From Bacillota bacterium (GTDB taxonomy: Bacteria > Bacillota_I > Bacilli_A > Acholeplasmatales > UBA5453): a stretch of 45,982 bases of DNA. A program made the translations under genes and the position numbers. This document shows positions 7,278-16,162 of the stretch, one piece after another. Below the pieces are notes generated by a model that made no database searches, was not told the DNA's origin, and saw only the letters and a program-made list of their open reading frames with translations. Position 1 is the stretch's first letter. The number at the start of each line of letters is the position of its first letter. The stretch is from NCBI GenBank assembly GCA_023436805.1, contig JAEZHT010000083.1:1-45982 (forward strand), given 5' to 3'.

Positions 7278-7801
7278 ATTTTTTTGACCTCTTTAATGTA
7301 TTTTAGTACGATGTTTTCTCTGGTAAGGGTTGAATACGGGTGGATTTCTAGTCCGTCTTTTTTCAATCTGGTACGGATTTGATAATCGTTTTTTTCAATG
7401 ACATCATCGATTGACACCCAAACTGGTGTCATCCCAAAACGGATTTCATAATCTTCTGGATTGGTTTCTACCAAGTGTGAAATGGTTACTTCAAAATAAT
7501 GGCTCTTTTGATACAAAATACCATCGCGTTGACCACTTCTCAATTCTTCAATGTATCCAATCGGTTCGATGGTGTTCGCAACCACACCGACTTCTTCTTC
7601 GAGTTCGCGCTTGAGCGCAACCACGAAGTCTTCATCGGCTTCGACACCACCCCCTGGGGTCATGTAGTCGTCAAATTTCTTGGAATAAGTCATCAACAAC
7701 TGTTTGTCTTTTAAGATGATGGCTCTCACGGTAAAACGGGTGGCGGTGGGGGTTTGATTTTCTAATCCGGATTCGATGATGATGTCTGCTAATTTTTTCA
7801 T
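7274..7801 (-). CDS. NUDIX hydrolase
   Basis: 175 residues. The Nudix box is complete: G-x5-E-x7-REL-x-EE-x-G, read as GGGVEADEDFVVALKREL followed by EEEVGV. These enzymes split nucleoside diphosphates linked to another moiety, often as house-cleaning of damaged nucleotides; the exact substrate cannot be told. The gene overlaps both xerC upstream and dut downstream by ATGA junctions, giving a tight xerC-NUDIX-dut unit. Lying beside dUTPase, a nucleotide-pool sanitation role is a reasonable inference. Confidence 0.9.
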   Translation of the reverse strand: MKKLADIIIESGLENQTPTATRFTVRAIILKDKQLLMTYSKKFDDYMTPGGGVEADEDFVVALKRELEEEVGVVANTIEPIGYIEELRSGQRDGILYQKSHYFEVTISHLVETNPEDYEIRFGMTPVWVSIDDVIEKNDYQIRTRLKKDGLEIHPYSTLTRENIVLKYIKEVKKI

Positions 7802-8715
7802 TTTTTGGTTGCTCTAGGGTGGCTTTCTTTATAGGATTGACGGATTTTTTCCGTGGTTAGATGGGTGTAGACTTGGGTGGTTTTTAAATGTTCATGTCCG
7901 AGGAGTTCTTGAACGACCCTCAAATCTGCCCCATGGTTGAGTAAGGTGGATGCGAAGGAATGTCTGAGCATGTGTGGTGACACATGGATGAGTTCACCGG
8001 CACGGTCAAAGAGTGTGTTTAATATGACTCTTAGGCCACGCGGGGTTAACGTAGTCCCTTTATAATTGATGAACACATGCTTGTTTTCGAGGGTATCCCC
8101 TTTCGATAACAAGATGGGTCTGGTATACGTTAAGTATGTTCTAAACGTATCTTTCAACGTATCATGGATGATGACATAACGGTCTTTGGATCCTTTACCA
8201 TGAATCAAGATTCTTTGATTGGATATTTCGATATCAGATAGTTTGAGTTGACACAATTCCGAAGCACGGATACCTGTGGAATACAACAAATCAAAAATCA
8301 AATAGTTTCTCAAACCCAAAGGTGTTGTTTGATCGATGGTTTGATAGATGAGTTCAATTTCTTTGGTTGAAACAATCTTGGGTAATCTTTTTTCTACTTT
8401 GGGTGATTTTAATTTAAGAACAGGGTTGATTTCAATGTGTTTCATTTTAAAATGGTACTTATAAAATGCTTTGAGTGCGGAAATCTTTCGTGTGATGGAT
8501 TTATTCTTAATATTGTTATTGCTTAAATGATTCAAGAAATGACCAAAAATACGTTCCCTTTTAACTTCTAACAATTCGTCGGCGAAACCTTCTTTTTGAA
8601 TGAATTCTAAAAACGCTGTGATGTCCGATAGATAAGCTGTGATGGTCGGGTCAGCGTAATGTTTTTCAATCAAAAGGTACTCTTTAAATGTTTGAAGGGC
8701 TATTTCATTTGTCAT
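7798..8715 (-). CDS. xerC: Tyrosine recombinase XerC/XerD type
   Basis: 305 residues. The N-terminal SAM-like DNA-binding domain (about 1-95) is followed by the catalytic domain. The catalytic set is present: Arg in GIRASEL, Lys in HGKGSKDR, HMLRHSFA, the LLGHEHLKTTQVYTH box with the second His and the nucleophilic Tyr. The role is resolution of chromosome dimers at dif. The gene follows trmFO by a few bases, as xerC does in Bacilli, which is why I prefer XerC over XerD. Whether a second Xer protein exists cannot be seen here; a single-Xer system is possible. Confidence 0.88.
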   Translation of the reverse strand: MTNEIALQTFKEYLLIEKHYADPTITAYLSDITAFLEFIQKEGFADELLEVKRERIFGHFLNHLSNNNIKNKSITRKISALKAFYKYHFKMKHIEINPVLKLKSPKVEKRLPKIVSTKEIELIYQTIDQTTPLGLRNYLIFDLLYSTGIRASELCQLKLSDIEISNQRILIHGKGSKDRYVIIHDTLKDTFRTYLTYTRPILLSKGDTLENKHVFINYKGTTLTPRGLRVILNTLFDRAGELIHVSPHMLRHSFASTLLNHGADLRVVQELLGHEHLKTTQVYTHLTTEKIRQSYKESHPRATKK

Positions 8716-8719
8716 GCAA

Positions 8720-9997
8720 TTACCTCGATAAGAAATCCTCTAAAGCTTGTTTTGCGCGTTCAGCATAAAGACGTTTACGATCTGCTTTTTTGTGTTTATC
8801 TAAAGCAGGTAAAATACCTAAATTAGCGTTGATAGGATTAAAGCTTTTGTTCAGTGTGGATACATAATAACTCATCGCACCAATCATTGTTTCTCTTGGG
8901 AATGGTTCGATATCTTTACCTTTTAGTATCATGTCTAGATGAAAAGCTGCGGATAACCCTGAGGCAGCCGATTCAATATAACCCTCTACACCTGATATTT
9001 GTCCTGCAACAAATAGTTTAGGGTATTGTTTGGATTGATAACAACCATTTAGGATGTTAGGAGATTCTAAATAGGTATTTTGATGCATGACGCCATATCG
9101 CACGATATCGGCATTTTCCAACCCTGGAATCAATCGGATGATGCGTTTTTGTTCGCCCCATTTGAGGTTGGTTTGAAAGCCAACAATGTTGAATAATGTA
9201 TGTGCAGCATCGTCTTGTCTAAGTTGAACAACGGCATATGGACGATTATTATTATGTTCTAATCCCACCGGTTTCAGTGGTCCAAACAATAAGGTTTCTC
9301 TACCTCTAGAAGCCATGATTTCTACAGGCATACACCCTTCGAAAACATTGACTTCAAAGTCTTTTAAAGTCGCTCTTTCGGCGTTCATGAGTTCATCATA
9401 AAATAGGTCATATTGTTCTTTGGTCATTGGACAATTGACATAAGCCGCTTCGCCTTTGTCATACCTAGATTTCAAATATGCGATGTCATAATTGATCGTT
9501 TCGCCATCAATGATTGGTGCAACCGCATCGAAAAAATGAAGCTGTTTCGCATCGAACAACGCTTGAATTTTAGCGCTTAAAGTGTCACTCGTGAGAGGTC
9601 CTGTCGCTATGATGGTGTAGGTATCAATATCGATGTCGGTCACTTCCTCATGGACAACTTCGATGTTTGGGTGTTGTTTGATTTTTTCAGTGACATAAGC
9701 ACTAAATCCGACGCGGTCAACGGCTAAGCTAGACCCCGCAGGTACTTCTTTTTGATAGGCTGCTTCCATGATGAGTGAGCCAATGCGCATCATTTCGTTT
9801 TTCAACATGCCAACGGCATTGTGTGGGTCATTGGAACGCAATGAGTTTGAACAGACGAGTTCAGCAAAATTAGACGTTTGGTGTGCAGGCGTCATTTTGA
9901 CAGGTCTCATTTCATAGAGTTTTACTTTATATCCTTGATTCGCAAGATACCAAGCAGCTTCACTGCCGGCAAGTCCTGCGCCGATGATTTTGATCAT
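8720..9997 (-). CDS. trmFO: tRNA (uracil-54-C5)-methyltransferase, folate/FAD dependent
   Basis: 425 residues. TrmFO makes ribothymidine at position 54 of tRNA with methylene-tetrahydrofolate as carbon donor and FAD as reductant. The N-terminal FAD-binding GAGLAGSEAAWYLA, the family stretch ELVCSNSLRSND, and the C-terminal VAGQISGVEGYIESAASG are diagnostic. It starts at ATG 9997 with AAAGGGA ahead. It heads a trmFO-xerC-NUDIX-dut unit and is divergent from a LacI-type regulator, with about 70 bases between the starts. The enzyme's folate need fits with the THF riboswitch and folate importer further along, though the two are not linked. Confidence 0.97.
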   Translation of the reverse strand: MIKIIGAGLAGSEAAWYLANQGYKVKLYEMRPVKMTPAHQTSNFAELVCSNSLRSNDPHNAVGMLKNEMMRIGSLIMEAAYQKEVPAGSSLAVDRVGFSAYVTEKIKQHPNIEVVHEEVTDIDIDTYTIIATGPLTSDTLSAKIQALFDAKQLHFFDAVAPIIDGETINYDIAYLKSRYDKGEAAYVNCPMTKEQYDLFYDELMNAERATLKDFEVNVFEGCMPVEIMASRGRETLLFGPLKPVGLEHNNNRPYAVVQLRQDDAAHTLFNIVGFQTNLKWGEQKRIIRLIPGLENADIVRYGVMHQNTYLESPNILNGCYQSKQYPKLFVAGQISGVEGYIESAASGLSAAFHLDMILKGKDIEPFPRETMIGAMSYYVSTLNKSFNPINANLGILPALDKHKKADRKRLYAERAKQALEDFLSR

Positions 9998-10020
9998 AGT
10001 GGGGTCCCTTTCGTTTTTAC

Positions 10021-10049
10021 TTTCTAAAAATATAGTATTATTATATAAT
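10021..10049 (+). promoter_or_regulatory. Promoter of the LacI-type regulator
   Basis: TATAAT at 10044-10049 with a weak TTTCTA at 10021-10026, 17 bases apart, ahead of the start at 10068. Confidence 0.45.
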
Positions 10050-10067
10050 ATTCATGAGGTGTTATCT

Positions 10068-11036
10068 ATGGCAACCATTAAAGATGTCGCAAAAAAAGCA
10101 AATGTCAGTGTCGCAACCGTTTCACGTGTCATTAACAAAAAAGGTTATGTGAATGAAGAAACGAGAGCGCTCGTTGAAAATGCAATCCACCAACTCAATT
10201 ATATCCCAAATGAGCTTGCGAGAAGCTTATTTAACAAGCACTCCAAGTTAATTGGTGTTTTGGTGCCACATTTTGATACCCAGTTCTACGCAGAACTCAT
10301 TGAAGGCATTGAAAACTCAGCGATGAGACTCGGTTACAAAATCATGTTGTCGAATACTCAAGACAACGCGAAACGTGAAAAAGATTATATCCACATTTAT
10401 TCTCAATACAACATCGATGGCATCATCGTCGCTTCAAATGCGCACAATGTCGAACAGTTAATCAAGTCTGATTTGCCAATCGTAACCGTAGACCACATTC
10501 TATCTGAAAATATCCCTTCGATTACATCTAACAACATCCTTGGTGGCATCATCGCTGCTCAAAAGTTAATCTCTGGTGGAGCACGTTACATTTTAGAATT
10601 ACGCGGTCCTTCGTTCTTACTTACCGTATCTGAACGTTCCTTAGGCTTTAGACAAGTCTTGGTTCAAAACAACATCCCTTATATTTCCTATGATACCGAC
10701 TTACTTAATCCAAGCATCGATGTCATCACACAAATCATCCAAGATCATCCAGAAATTGACGCTGTCTTCGCAACTTCAGACTTCTTAGCCATCCACGCAC
10801 AAAACATCTTACAAAAATTGGGTCGTAAAGTCCCTGAGGATGTACAAATCGTTGGGTTTGACAACATTGTCTATACGAAGTTGGTATCCCCAACCATTAC
10901 CACCATCGAACAACCAATTCGTCGCATGGGTGAACTCGCTTTAGAATCCTTAGTGAAACTATTAAATGACGAACCCCTCGGTGATTTCCACAGCGTTTTG
11001 GATGTTAAGTTGATTGAAAGAGAATCCACAAAATAA
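10068..11036 (+). CDS. LacI/GalR-family transcriptional regulator
   Basis: 322 residues. The N-terminal helix-turn-helix (TIKDVAKKANVSVATVSR) and hinge helix (residues 45-60, with ELARSLF) are followed by a periplasmic-binding-protein-like effector domain (about 60-322), beginning LIGVLVPHFDTQFY. The ATG at 10068 has GAGGT ahead; the reading frame stays open 28 codons further upstream, but into the divergent promoter region. No sugar transporter or glycosidase lies nearby, so the effector and targets are unknown. It is distinct from the CcpA-like member at 36229-37224. Confidence 0.92.
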   Translation: MATIKDVAKKANVSVATVSRVINKKGYVNEETRALVENAIHQLNYIPNELARSLFNKHSKLIGVLVPHFDTQFYAELIEGIENSAMRLGYKIMLSNTQDNAKREKDYIHIYSQYNIDGIIVASNAHNVEQLIKSDLPIVTVDHILSENIPSITSNNILGGIIAAQKLISGGARYILELRGPSFLLTVSERSLGFRQVLVQNNIPYISYDTDLLNPSIDVITQIIQDHPEIDAVFATSDFLAIHAQNILQKLGRKVPEDVQIVGFDNIVYTKLVSPTITTIEQPIRRMGELALESLVKLLNDEPLGDFHSVLDVKLIERESTK

Positions 11037-11062
11037 AAAGCAATTTGTTCTCACAAACTGCT
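11033..11062 (-). terminator. Terminator between convergent genes
   Basis: Stem AGCA-A-TTTGT / ACAAA-C-TGCT (11039-11062) with a TCTC loop. On the minus strand it is followed by TTTTTATTTT and overlaps the stop of the membrane protein gene. On the plus strand it follows the LacI gene but has no T-run. Confidence 0.75.
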
Positions 11063-11945
11063 AATCAAATATTTCGTAAATCTGCGCCTGAATGGGTGCA
11101 GTTTTTTCATTTATATAGTCTAAATTACTCTGGGTGATTGTCCATTTGTTAATCACATTGGGATTAGAAGCCAAAATATATTGATGTATTTCAACTGTTT
11201 GATCATAAAAATCATCATTCAAGATGTCCAACGTCTGACCTTGTGCGTTGGTAATGTAATATCGCACACTGGTAGTTTTTCCGCGATAATCTTTAAAATT
11301 ACGATTTACTACAATCAACTCATCATAAGCATAAACTTCTGTTTGAAATGAAAAGTACCCTCGATACACCACTTCATTTTCATTGTAATAACCTGTAGTT
11401 AAGAAGCCCATAATAAAGAATGGGAATAATATCGTAAAAGTCCAAAAGCCCAGTTTATGAACCATTTTTGCATCAAAATTTAACTCATGAATTCTATCAC
11501 CATTGACCATTATTTTATCCTTTGTTAGATAGATAAAATTAGATACATCCAGTGATTTATATGAAATCGGATATATGACATAACCAATCATCGTGAGCAT
11601 CACCAAAAATGCAGGCATAATAGCAAACATTAAACCGTCATATTCGAGTGGTTTTGAACCTTTTGGAATAGCATAGGTATGTAAGACGATTACCCCTATA
11701 AAAACCATAAGTATGGCAATCGTTTGGGACACTTTTTTGACTACATAGCCAATCTTCATTATTTTAAGATTAACTTGTTTTGGGTCATTCATGTTGTGTT
11801 TTATCAAATACTCATTTACAAATGTTTCTATTTTATTTTCATCGTATTGGTCTTTAGATGATCGAATATGGGTCCACATTCTAAACACCATCAATCCGTA
11901 AAATAGCCAAAGCAGTATGAAAATACCTAAACTGATTGAATGCAT
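11061..11945 (-). CDS. Membrane protein of unknown function in an ABC exporter operon
   Basis: 294 residues. One helix lies at the N-terminus, then a soluble segment (about 28-70), a helix pair at about 75-140, another helix at about 165-190, and a C-terminal soluble part rich in Tyr and Asn. No family was recognised. Its start overlaps the stop of the ABC permease gene (TAATG), so it is made together with the exporter and may be an accessory or immunity-type component. This is inference from position only. Confidence 0.7.
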   Translation of the reverse strand: MHSISLGIFILLWLFYGLMVFRMWTHIRSSKDQYDENKIETFVNEYLIKHNMNDPKQVNLKIMKIGYVVKKVSQTIAILMVFIGVIVLHTYAIPKGSKPLEYDGLMFAIMPAFLVMLTMIGYVIYPISYKSLDVSNFIYLTKDKIMVNGDRIHELNFDAKMVHKLGFWTFTILFPFFIMGFLTTGYYNENEVVYRGYFSFQTEVYAYDELIVVNRNFKDYRGKTTSVRYYITNAQGQTLDILNDDFYDQTVEIHQYILASNPNVINKWTITQSNLDYINEKTAPIQAQIYEIFD

Positions 11946-13537
11946 TAGAAACCCCTAAATTGTTTATCGGAAACTGGCTTCAAATAAACATATAACAATC
12001 CACTAAGCAGTGTCATAATGGCACCAATGATGAATAATGTGGCTTGTGTCGAGAGAGCTTTGCTTAAGAAGTAATAGGCAACGCCAAAGGTAATAATGAG
12101 TGCGAACCCACCAAAAACGCCCACCAATGAAGCGATGCTTTGTTTAACGACTTCAACATCATTTTGGAAATCAAATTTAGGCATATATAGATTTACATAT
12201 GCATTGATCAAAGAAGATAAAATTGCTAAACCAACAACATCAAACATCATAACTAGCACCGATAAAGGTTCCAAACTCAAGTTGATACCCAACATCAATA
12301 AACTGATTAAACCGATCGGAACAATCAATATGACATTAAAGATGATTTTGGAAATCATGATGGTTCTAGGTTCAATTGGCAAACTCTTTAAAATCCAAAA
12401 GTTTTTGCCTTCTAAAGACAAACTCACCGCTGGGGTATAGGTCATCACAATCGAAAATCCAAATAAAATGAGTAACAATGGTTCCAGTGGTAAGTCCACT
12501 TCCATCATTTGACTGAGGAAGCTTTGAATGTCATTTTTAAAGAAGAAGGATGCGACACCAATCGCGATGAGTATGACTGGACCTAATCCTGTATTCACTG
12601 CGTAAATTGGGATAGAGAAATACTTTTTGATTTCTTTAATCACCATCGTAAATACCAGCCCTTTAGAATCATAATTGACTTTGGTCTTTTTACTGATATA
12701 CCCTTTGGTTTTGGTTTGATTGGTTTTTCTAATCACCGCATTGACGACCAAAATGAACAATCCAAAGGTACCTAAGGAAACCAAAATATAATAAAGCATG
12801 TGTAAATGATTTAACTCATGGACAGCATCGATGTACCAACCGATGAGTGGATAAACATCGCTCAACCCTTTGACCATATCGATTTGACCTGTCAGTGGGT
12901 TCACTTCTGTGTCATTGAATGAAAATGACAAAGCGAAAATACCTAAGAATATGGCGAATAATAGAATGATGTTTAGGATTTTGGCGAATGGGAGTTTTTT
13001 AGTGATGTAATCTAGTCCTAAAGATACGAACGCCAATACCACGAGTGGGATGAGGGGGGTCAATACAAATCCAAGTAAGAAATACAGTAAGGCTAAAAAC
13101 GATACCCCTTGGAAGAAAAAGTATGCGAAAGCAATCGGTAATACAAAGATAAATGATGTGATATAGATCATCAACAACATGACTGTTATTTTACCTAATA
13201 ACACGACAAAATCTGGAATCGGTAGTGGGGCTAAAATATCGTAATCCTTGTAATGGAATAAATAACCGCTCGCTCTAAATAGGGTCATCATGACCGATAA
13301 GCCAATGACATAAGTGACTGAAAACGACAATACGACTTGAACTTGGTTGGCTTCATTCATGATTTTAGCCAAATCAAAAAACATATAACCAAACCCAAAC
13401 ATGTAAGCAGCCAAAGCATAAAGAATGGCGAAACCAATCAATATTGTTTTGGTTTTGTTTTTCTTTAAATCAAACCCAAACAGTCGTTTTAATGAGAAAT
13501 TCTCTTTAAAAAATACAGATACGAGTTTTAGATACAT
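11945..13537 (-). CDS. ABC transporter permease (putative ABC-2 type exporter)
   Basis: 530 residues with about twelve hydrophobic segments spread over the length, in two similar halves, as in the large fused ABC-2-type permeases of Gram-positive bacteria. No periplasmic-binding-protein gene is near, so export is more likely than import. Its start overlaps the stop of the ATPase gene and its stop overlaps the start of the next membrane protein, both by TAATG. The substrate is unknown; small peptides or drugs are typical for such pairs. Confidence 0.8.
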   Translation of the reverse strand: MYLKLVSVFFKENFSLKRLFGFDLKKNKTKTILIGFAILYALAAYMFGFGYMFFDLAKIMNEANQVQVVLSFSVTYVIGLSVMMTLFRASGYLFHYKDYDILAPLPIPDFVVLLGKITVMLLMIYITSFIFVLPIAFAYFFFQGVSFLALLYFLLGFVLTPLIPLVVLAFVSLGLDYITKKLPFAKILNIILLFAIFLGIFALSFSFNDTEVNPLTGQIDMVKGLSDVYPLIGWYIDAVHELNHLHMLYYILVSLGTFGLFILVVNAVIRKTNQTKTKGYISKKTKVNYDSKGLVFTMVIKEIKKYFSIPIYAVNTGLGPVILIAIGVASFFFKNDIQSFLSQMMEVDLPLEPLLLILFGFSIVMTYTPAVSLSLEGKNFWILKSLPIEPRTIMISKIIFNVILIVPIGLISLLMLGINLSLEPLSVLVMMFDVVGLAILSSLINAYVNLYMPKFDFQNDVEVVKQSIASLVGVFGGFALIITFGVAYYFLSKALSTQATLFIIGAIMTLLSGLLYVYLKPVSDKQFRGF

Positions 13538-14250
13538 TAGGCTTCACTCGCAATCTCCATGAATAGGTGTTCTAAGGATTGGTCTTTAATGATGTCTTGG
13601 GTATACCCGCCTGCAACAATCTTGCCTTGTTTGATGATGGCGACCTTATTACATAATTTTTCAACGACTTCTAATACATGGGTAGAAAAGAATATACTTG
13701 AACCCGTTTCACATAGGGCTTTGAATTCTTCTTTTAATAAGAATGCTGCCTTTGGGTCTAATCCGACAAATGGTTCATCTAACAACAGTAATTTGGGTTT
13801 GTGGATGAGTGCGCTGATGATGACCAGTTTTTGTTTCATCCCGTGTGAATAGGATGAAATTGGGTGGTTCAACACTTGGTCTAGTTCAAACTTCTTCGCA
13901 TAGGCTTCAATCATCGACTTGCGTTCTAAGCTAGGCACTTTAAAGACATCCCCAATGAAGTTTAAGTATTCAATCCCACTCAAGGATTCATAAATATCTG
14001 GGTTATCTGGAATATAGGCGATGCGTTCTTTGACCAATAAGGGTTCTTTTTTTACCGAGTACCCATCGACTAAAATTTCACCTGAATCAAAATCAATGAT
14101 CCCTGCGATGGCTTTTAATAATGTGGTTTTTCCCGCACCGTTGTGTCCAACAAAGCCGAATAAATCCCCTTTTTCAATCGATAGTGTGACGTTGTCGTTG
14201 GCACGTTTGGTTTTATTATACGTTTTGACGACATTTTTAATTTCTAACAT
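13537..14250 (-). CDS. ABC transporter ATP-binding protein
   Basis: 237 residues, one nucleotide-binding domain. Walker A GHNGAGKTT, the Q-loop region, a signature-like SHGMKQK, Walker B LLLLDEP and the H-loop STHV are all present. It energises the permease encoded next by ATP hydrolysis in the cytoplasm. It is the first gene of a three-gene operon, with a promoter at 14270-14298 and a GAGGTGATT ribosome site. The sequence resembles the exporter ATPases of the ABC-2 class (CcmA/EcsA-like), so a two-component exporter is likely. Confidence 0.93.
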   Translation of the reverse strand: MLEIKNVVKTYNKTKRANDNVTLSIEKGDLFGFVGHNGAGKTTLLKAIAGIIDFDSGEILVDGYSVKKEPLLVKERIAYIPDNPDIYESLSGIEYLNFIGDVFKVPSLERKSMIEAYAKKFELDQVLNHPISSYSHGMKQKLVIISALIHKPKLLLLDEPFVGLDPKAAFLLKEEFKALCETGSSIFFSTHVLEVVEKLCNKVAIIKQGKIVAGGYTQDIIKDQSLEHLFMEIASEA

Positions 14251-14269
14251 AAATAATCACCTCACCTAC

Positions 14270-14298
14270 ATTATACACCTAGGTTAATATGATGTGAA
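14270..14298 (-). promoter_or_regulatory. Promoter of the ABC exporter operon
   Basis: Minus-strand TTCACA (14293-14298), 17-base spacer, TATAAT (14270-14275). Confidence 0.65.
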
Positions 14299-14332
14299 TA
14301 TCATTTTGAATTTTTTTGAATTTTATTGATAA

Positions 14333-14361
14333 AAAATAAAAGCACCTTGGATGTAGGTGCT
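14333..14361 (-). terminator. Terminator of folT
   Basis: Minus-strand stem AGCACC / GGTGCT (14341-14361) followed by TTTATTTTTT. Confidence 0.85.
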
Positions 14362-14367
14362 AGTTTG

Positions 14368-14883
14368 TTACTTTTGAAACAAGAAATCATCGTAAACGGG
14401 CTGTAATCGAGTATTCAAATAAAATACAATCACACTGATAAATGACACGTTCACTGGTAACATCCAAAGTCTTAAAGCCAAGGATGCCATGGCGTACTCG
14501 CCCCACCCATACAAGAACATCGCACCGGTATTGGAAGCGGTCGCGAAGACGTGGGTAAAAAATAATACGAGGATGATTTTTTCTAAACTGGACTTATGTT
14601 TTAAAAACAATCCTGGAATGAATCCCCAGCCCATTGCACTAAGTGCAAACAATAAGATAAAGTCGCCTTGTGGTGCCAATTGGAAACCAATAAAATCACT
14701 GACAAACCCCATCATTAAGCCATACACTGGTCCTAAGACAATCCCGCCAACGATGAGTGGTATGGCGTAAAAAGGTAGCCCAAAATTGTTGCTCGGCATG
14801 AATTGTTTGACCACCACATCGATCGCAACCGACAGCGCAGTCAATACCCCAGCCAAGGCTAAAAACTTAACACTTTTCTTCAT
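14368..14883 (-). CDS. folT: ECF transporter S component for folate (FolT type)
   Basis: 171 residues with six hydrophobic segments and the ECF S-subunit pattern near the N-terminus (LALAGVLTALSVAIDV), typical of FolT-like folate carriers. The gene lies directly behind a tetrahydrofolate riboswitch, which makes folate the likely substrate. The ATG at 14883 has GGAGG ahead of it, inside a small hairpin; the reading frame runs upstream through the riboswitch and should not be used. The ECF ATPases and T subunit must be encoded elsewhere. Terminator follows. Confidence 0.88.
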   Translation of the reverse strand: MKKSVKFLALAGVLTALSVAIDVVVKQFMPSNNFGLPFYAIPLIVGGIVLGPVYGLMMGFVSDFIGFQLAPQGDFILLFALSAMGWGFIPGLFLKHKSSLEKIILVLFFTHVFATASNTGAMFLYGWGEYAMASLALRLWMLPVNVSFISVIVFYLNTRLQPVYDDFLFQK

Positions 14884-14890
14884 AATAAAA

Positions 14891-14911
14891 GACCTCCATC
14901 TACTAGAGATC
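14891..14911 (-). promoter_or_regulatory. Hairpin covering the folT ribosome site
   Basis: Minus-strand GATCTC pairs with GAGGTC (14906-14911 with 14891-14896, one G-T pair). The second arm contains the folT Shine-Dalgarno bases, so this may be the expression platform of the THF riboswitch. Confidence 0.5.
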
Positions 14912-14926
14912 CACCATAAAAACTTA

Positions 14927-15014
14927 CAGCGGACGCATAAGGAAACCGCCACTATCGTGTTCGTACCAACCCGACATCCCATGGTTGATCACTTAACGCT
15001 TCCTTATTACTCTG
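14927..15014 (-). ncRNA. Tetrahydrofolate (THF) riboswitch
   Basis: The minus strand carries the class-I THF core in order: AGAGTA, GCGTTAAGTG, GGGATGTCG, a hairpin, a GTGGCGGT segment and a closing GCGTCCGCT. Helix partners are visible (AAGGAA near the 5' end with TTCCTT near the 3' end). It stands 44 bases ahead of the folT start. It should reduce FolT synthesis when reduced folates are plentiful. Confidence 0.9.
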
Positions 15015-15035
15015 TAAGGGTATTGTATCATGGAA

Positions 15036-15689
15036 TCATAAATCCTGCCACTGGATTGTTTTTTCGCCATGATTTTGTAAGAACTGATTACACTTTAAAA
15101 AGACTTGACTCCCTGAAAAGCCACGATAATTCGATAGTGGTGAAGGGTGTGACGTTTCTAAAATGAGGTGTTTTGGATTAGTTAAATACGGTTTAAAGCT
15201 TCTGGCGTGTGCCCCAAACAACATGAAACAAATCGGTTGATTGAGTTGGTTGATGGCTTTAATGATTTCTAATGTGAATGTTTCCCACCCTTGGTTTTGA
15301 TGTGAAAGTGGACGGTTCGCTTCCACGGTTAAAATGGTATTTAACAACAATACCCCTTGTTTGGCCCAATTCGATAAATCACCATGCTTAGGCATTTTTA
15401 AACCCAAAGAACTTTCGATTTCTTTGTACATATTGACTAAAGAGGGTGGTATTACAACGCCTTTATTCACGGAAAAACACAAGCCGTGGGCTTGTCCTTC
15501 ACCGTGGTAAGGGTCTTGACCTAGGATGACCACTTTAATTTGGTCAAAAGGTGTGAGGTCAAAAGCCCTGAATAAATCTTCTTTTTTGGGGTATATGGTT
15601 TTCGTCATACGTTCGGATTGAACGAAGGCTTTGAGTTGTTGAAAATAGGGTTTTCCTGACTCTTGATGATAAATATCTTTAAAGGTCAT
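15036..15689 (-). CDS. ung: Uracil-DNA glycosylase
   Basis: 217 residues, family-1 UNG. It removes uracil from DNA as the first step of base-excision repair. The water-activating motif GQDPYHGEGQAHG, LLLNTILTV, and the minor-groove loop HPSPLSNYRGF are present; the usual Ala before Tyr is Asn here, a mild change. The gene overlaps the GNAT gene by four bases (ATGA) and ends only 22 bases before the THF riboswitch, so the riboswitch promoter must lie within or just after ung. Confidence 0.97.
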   Translation of the reverse strand: MTFKDIYHQESGKPYFQQLKAFVQSERMTKTIYPKKEDLFRAFDLTPFDQIKVVILGQDPYHGEGQAHGLCFSVNKGVVIPPSLVNMYKEIESSLGLKMPKHGDLSNWAKQGVLLLNTILTVEANRPLSHQNQGWETFTLEIIKAINQLNQPICFMLFGAHARSFKPYLTNPKHLILETSHPSPLSNYRGFSGSQVFLKCNQFLQNHGEKTIQWQDL

Positions 15690-16153
15690 TGTGAAAGCTC
15701 CAAGACATAGTCATCCATCACATAGCCTTTACCAATGTCGGTAATGATTTCATTTTTGATTTCAAAACCCATCTTTTGGTATGCTTTGATGGCGTCTAAG
15801 TTATACTTATTGACAGTTAAATATATCGGTTTGTTGCGTTCTTTGATTTTTTCTATGAATCCACGCATAAAGCCCTGATTCCGATACTCTTTATAGATGT
15901 AAATTTTGGATAAAAATATTTTATCGGTTTCGTCTTTAATTGCTGCGAAACCTACGGGTTTATCGCCTTTGATGATGTAATACTCAAAACCAGTGTTGAT
16001 TTGGTCTTTGATGGATGGTACGGATAAAAACGTGGTGAGCATATAATCGATTTGTTCTTTGGATAAGATTTTTTCATACGCTTCTGTCCATATGGTTCTG
16101 GACATTTTAGAAATTTTCTTGATGTTTTCTTTCGTTTCTACCAGTATAAACAT
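15686..16153 (-). CDS. GNAT-family N-acetyltransferase
   Basis: 155 residues with the GNAT fold pattern: acetyl-CoA loop in IYIYKEYRNQGFMRGFIEKI (about 93-112) and a C-terminal N..A...Y.K.GF motif (YNLDAIKAYQKMGFE). It transfers an acetyl group from acetyl-CoA to an amine, protein or small molecule; the substrate cannot be read from sequence. Start has GAGGTGGAG ahead. It lies between kbl and ung on one strand, nine bases after kbl, so is likely in the same transcript as pckG-tdh-kbl. Confidence 0.88.
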   Translation of the reverse strand: MFILVETKENIKKISKMSRTIWTEAYEKILSKEQIDYMLTTFLSVPSIKDQINTGFEYYIIKGDKPVGFAAIKDETDKIFLSKIYIYKEYRNQGFMRGFIEKIKERNKPIYLTVNKYNLDAIKAYQKMGFEIKNEIITDIGKGYVMDDYVLELSQ

Positions 16154-16162
16154 AGCTCCACC

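Noticed and set aside
10022..10067. Longer N-terminus for the LacI-type regulator
   Set aside because: It would run over the divergent promoter region; the family start MATIKDVAKKA with GAGGT ahead is normal.
14884..14982. N-terminal extension of FolT
   Set aside because: The open frame upstream lies in the THF riboswitch, and the ATG at 14883 has a clear GGAGG.
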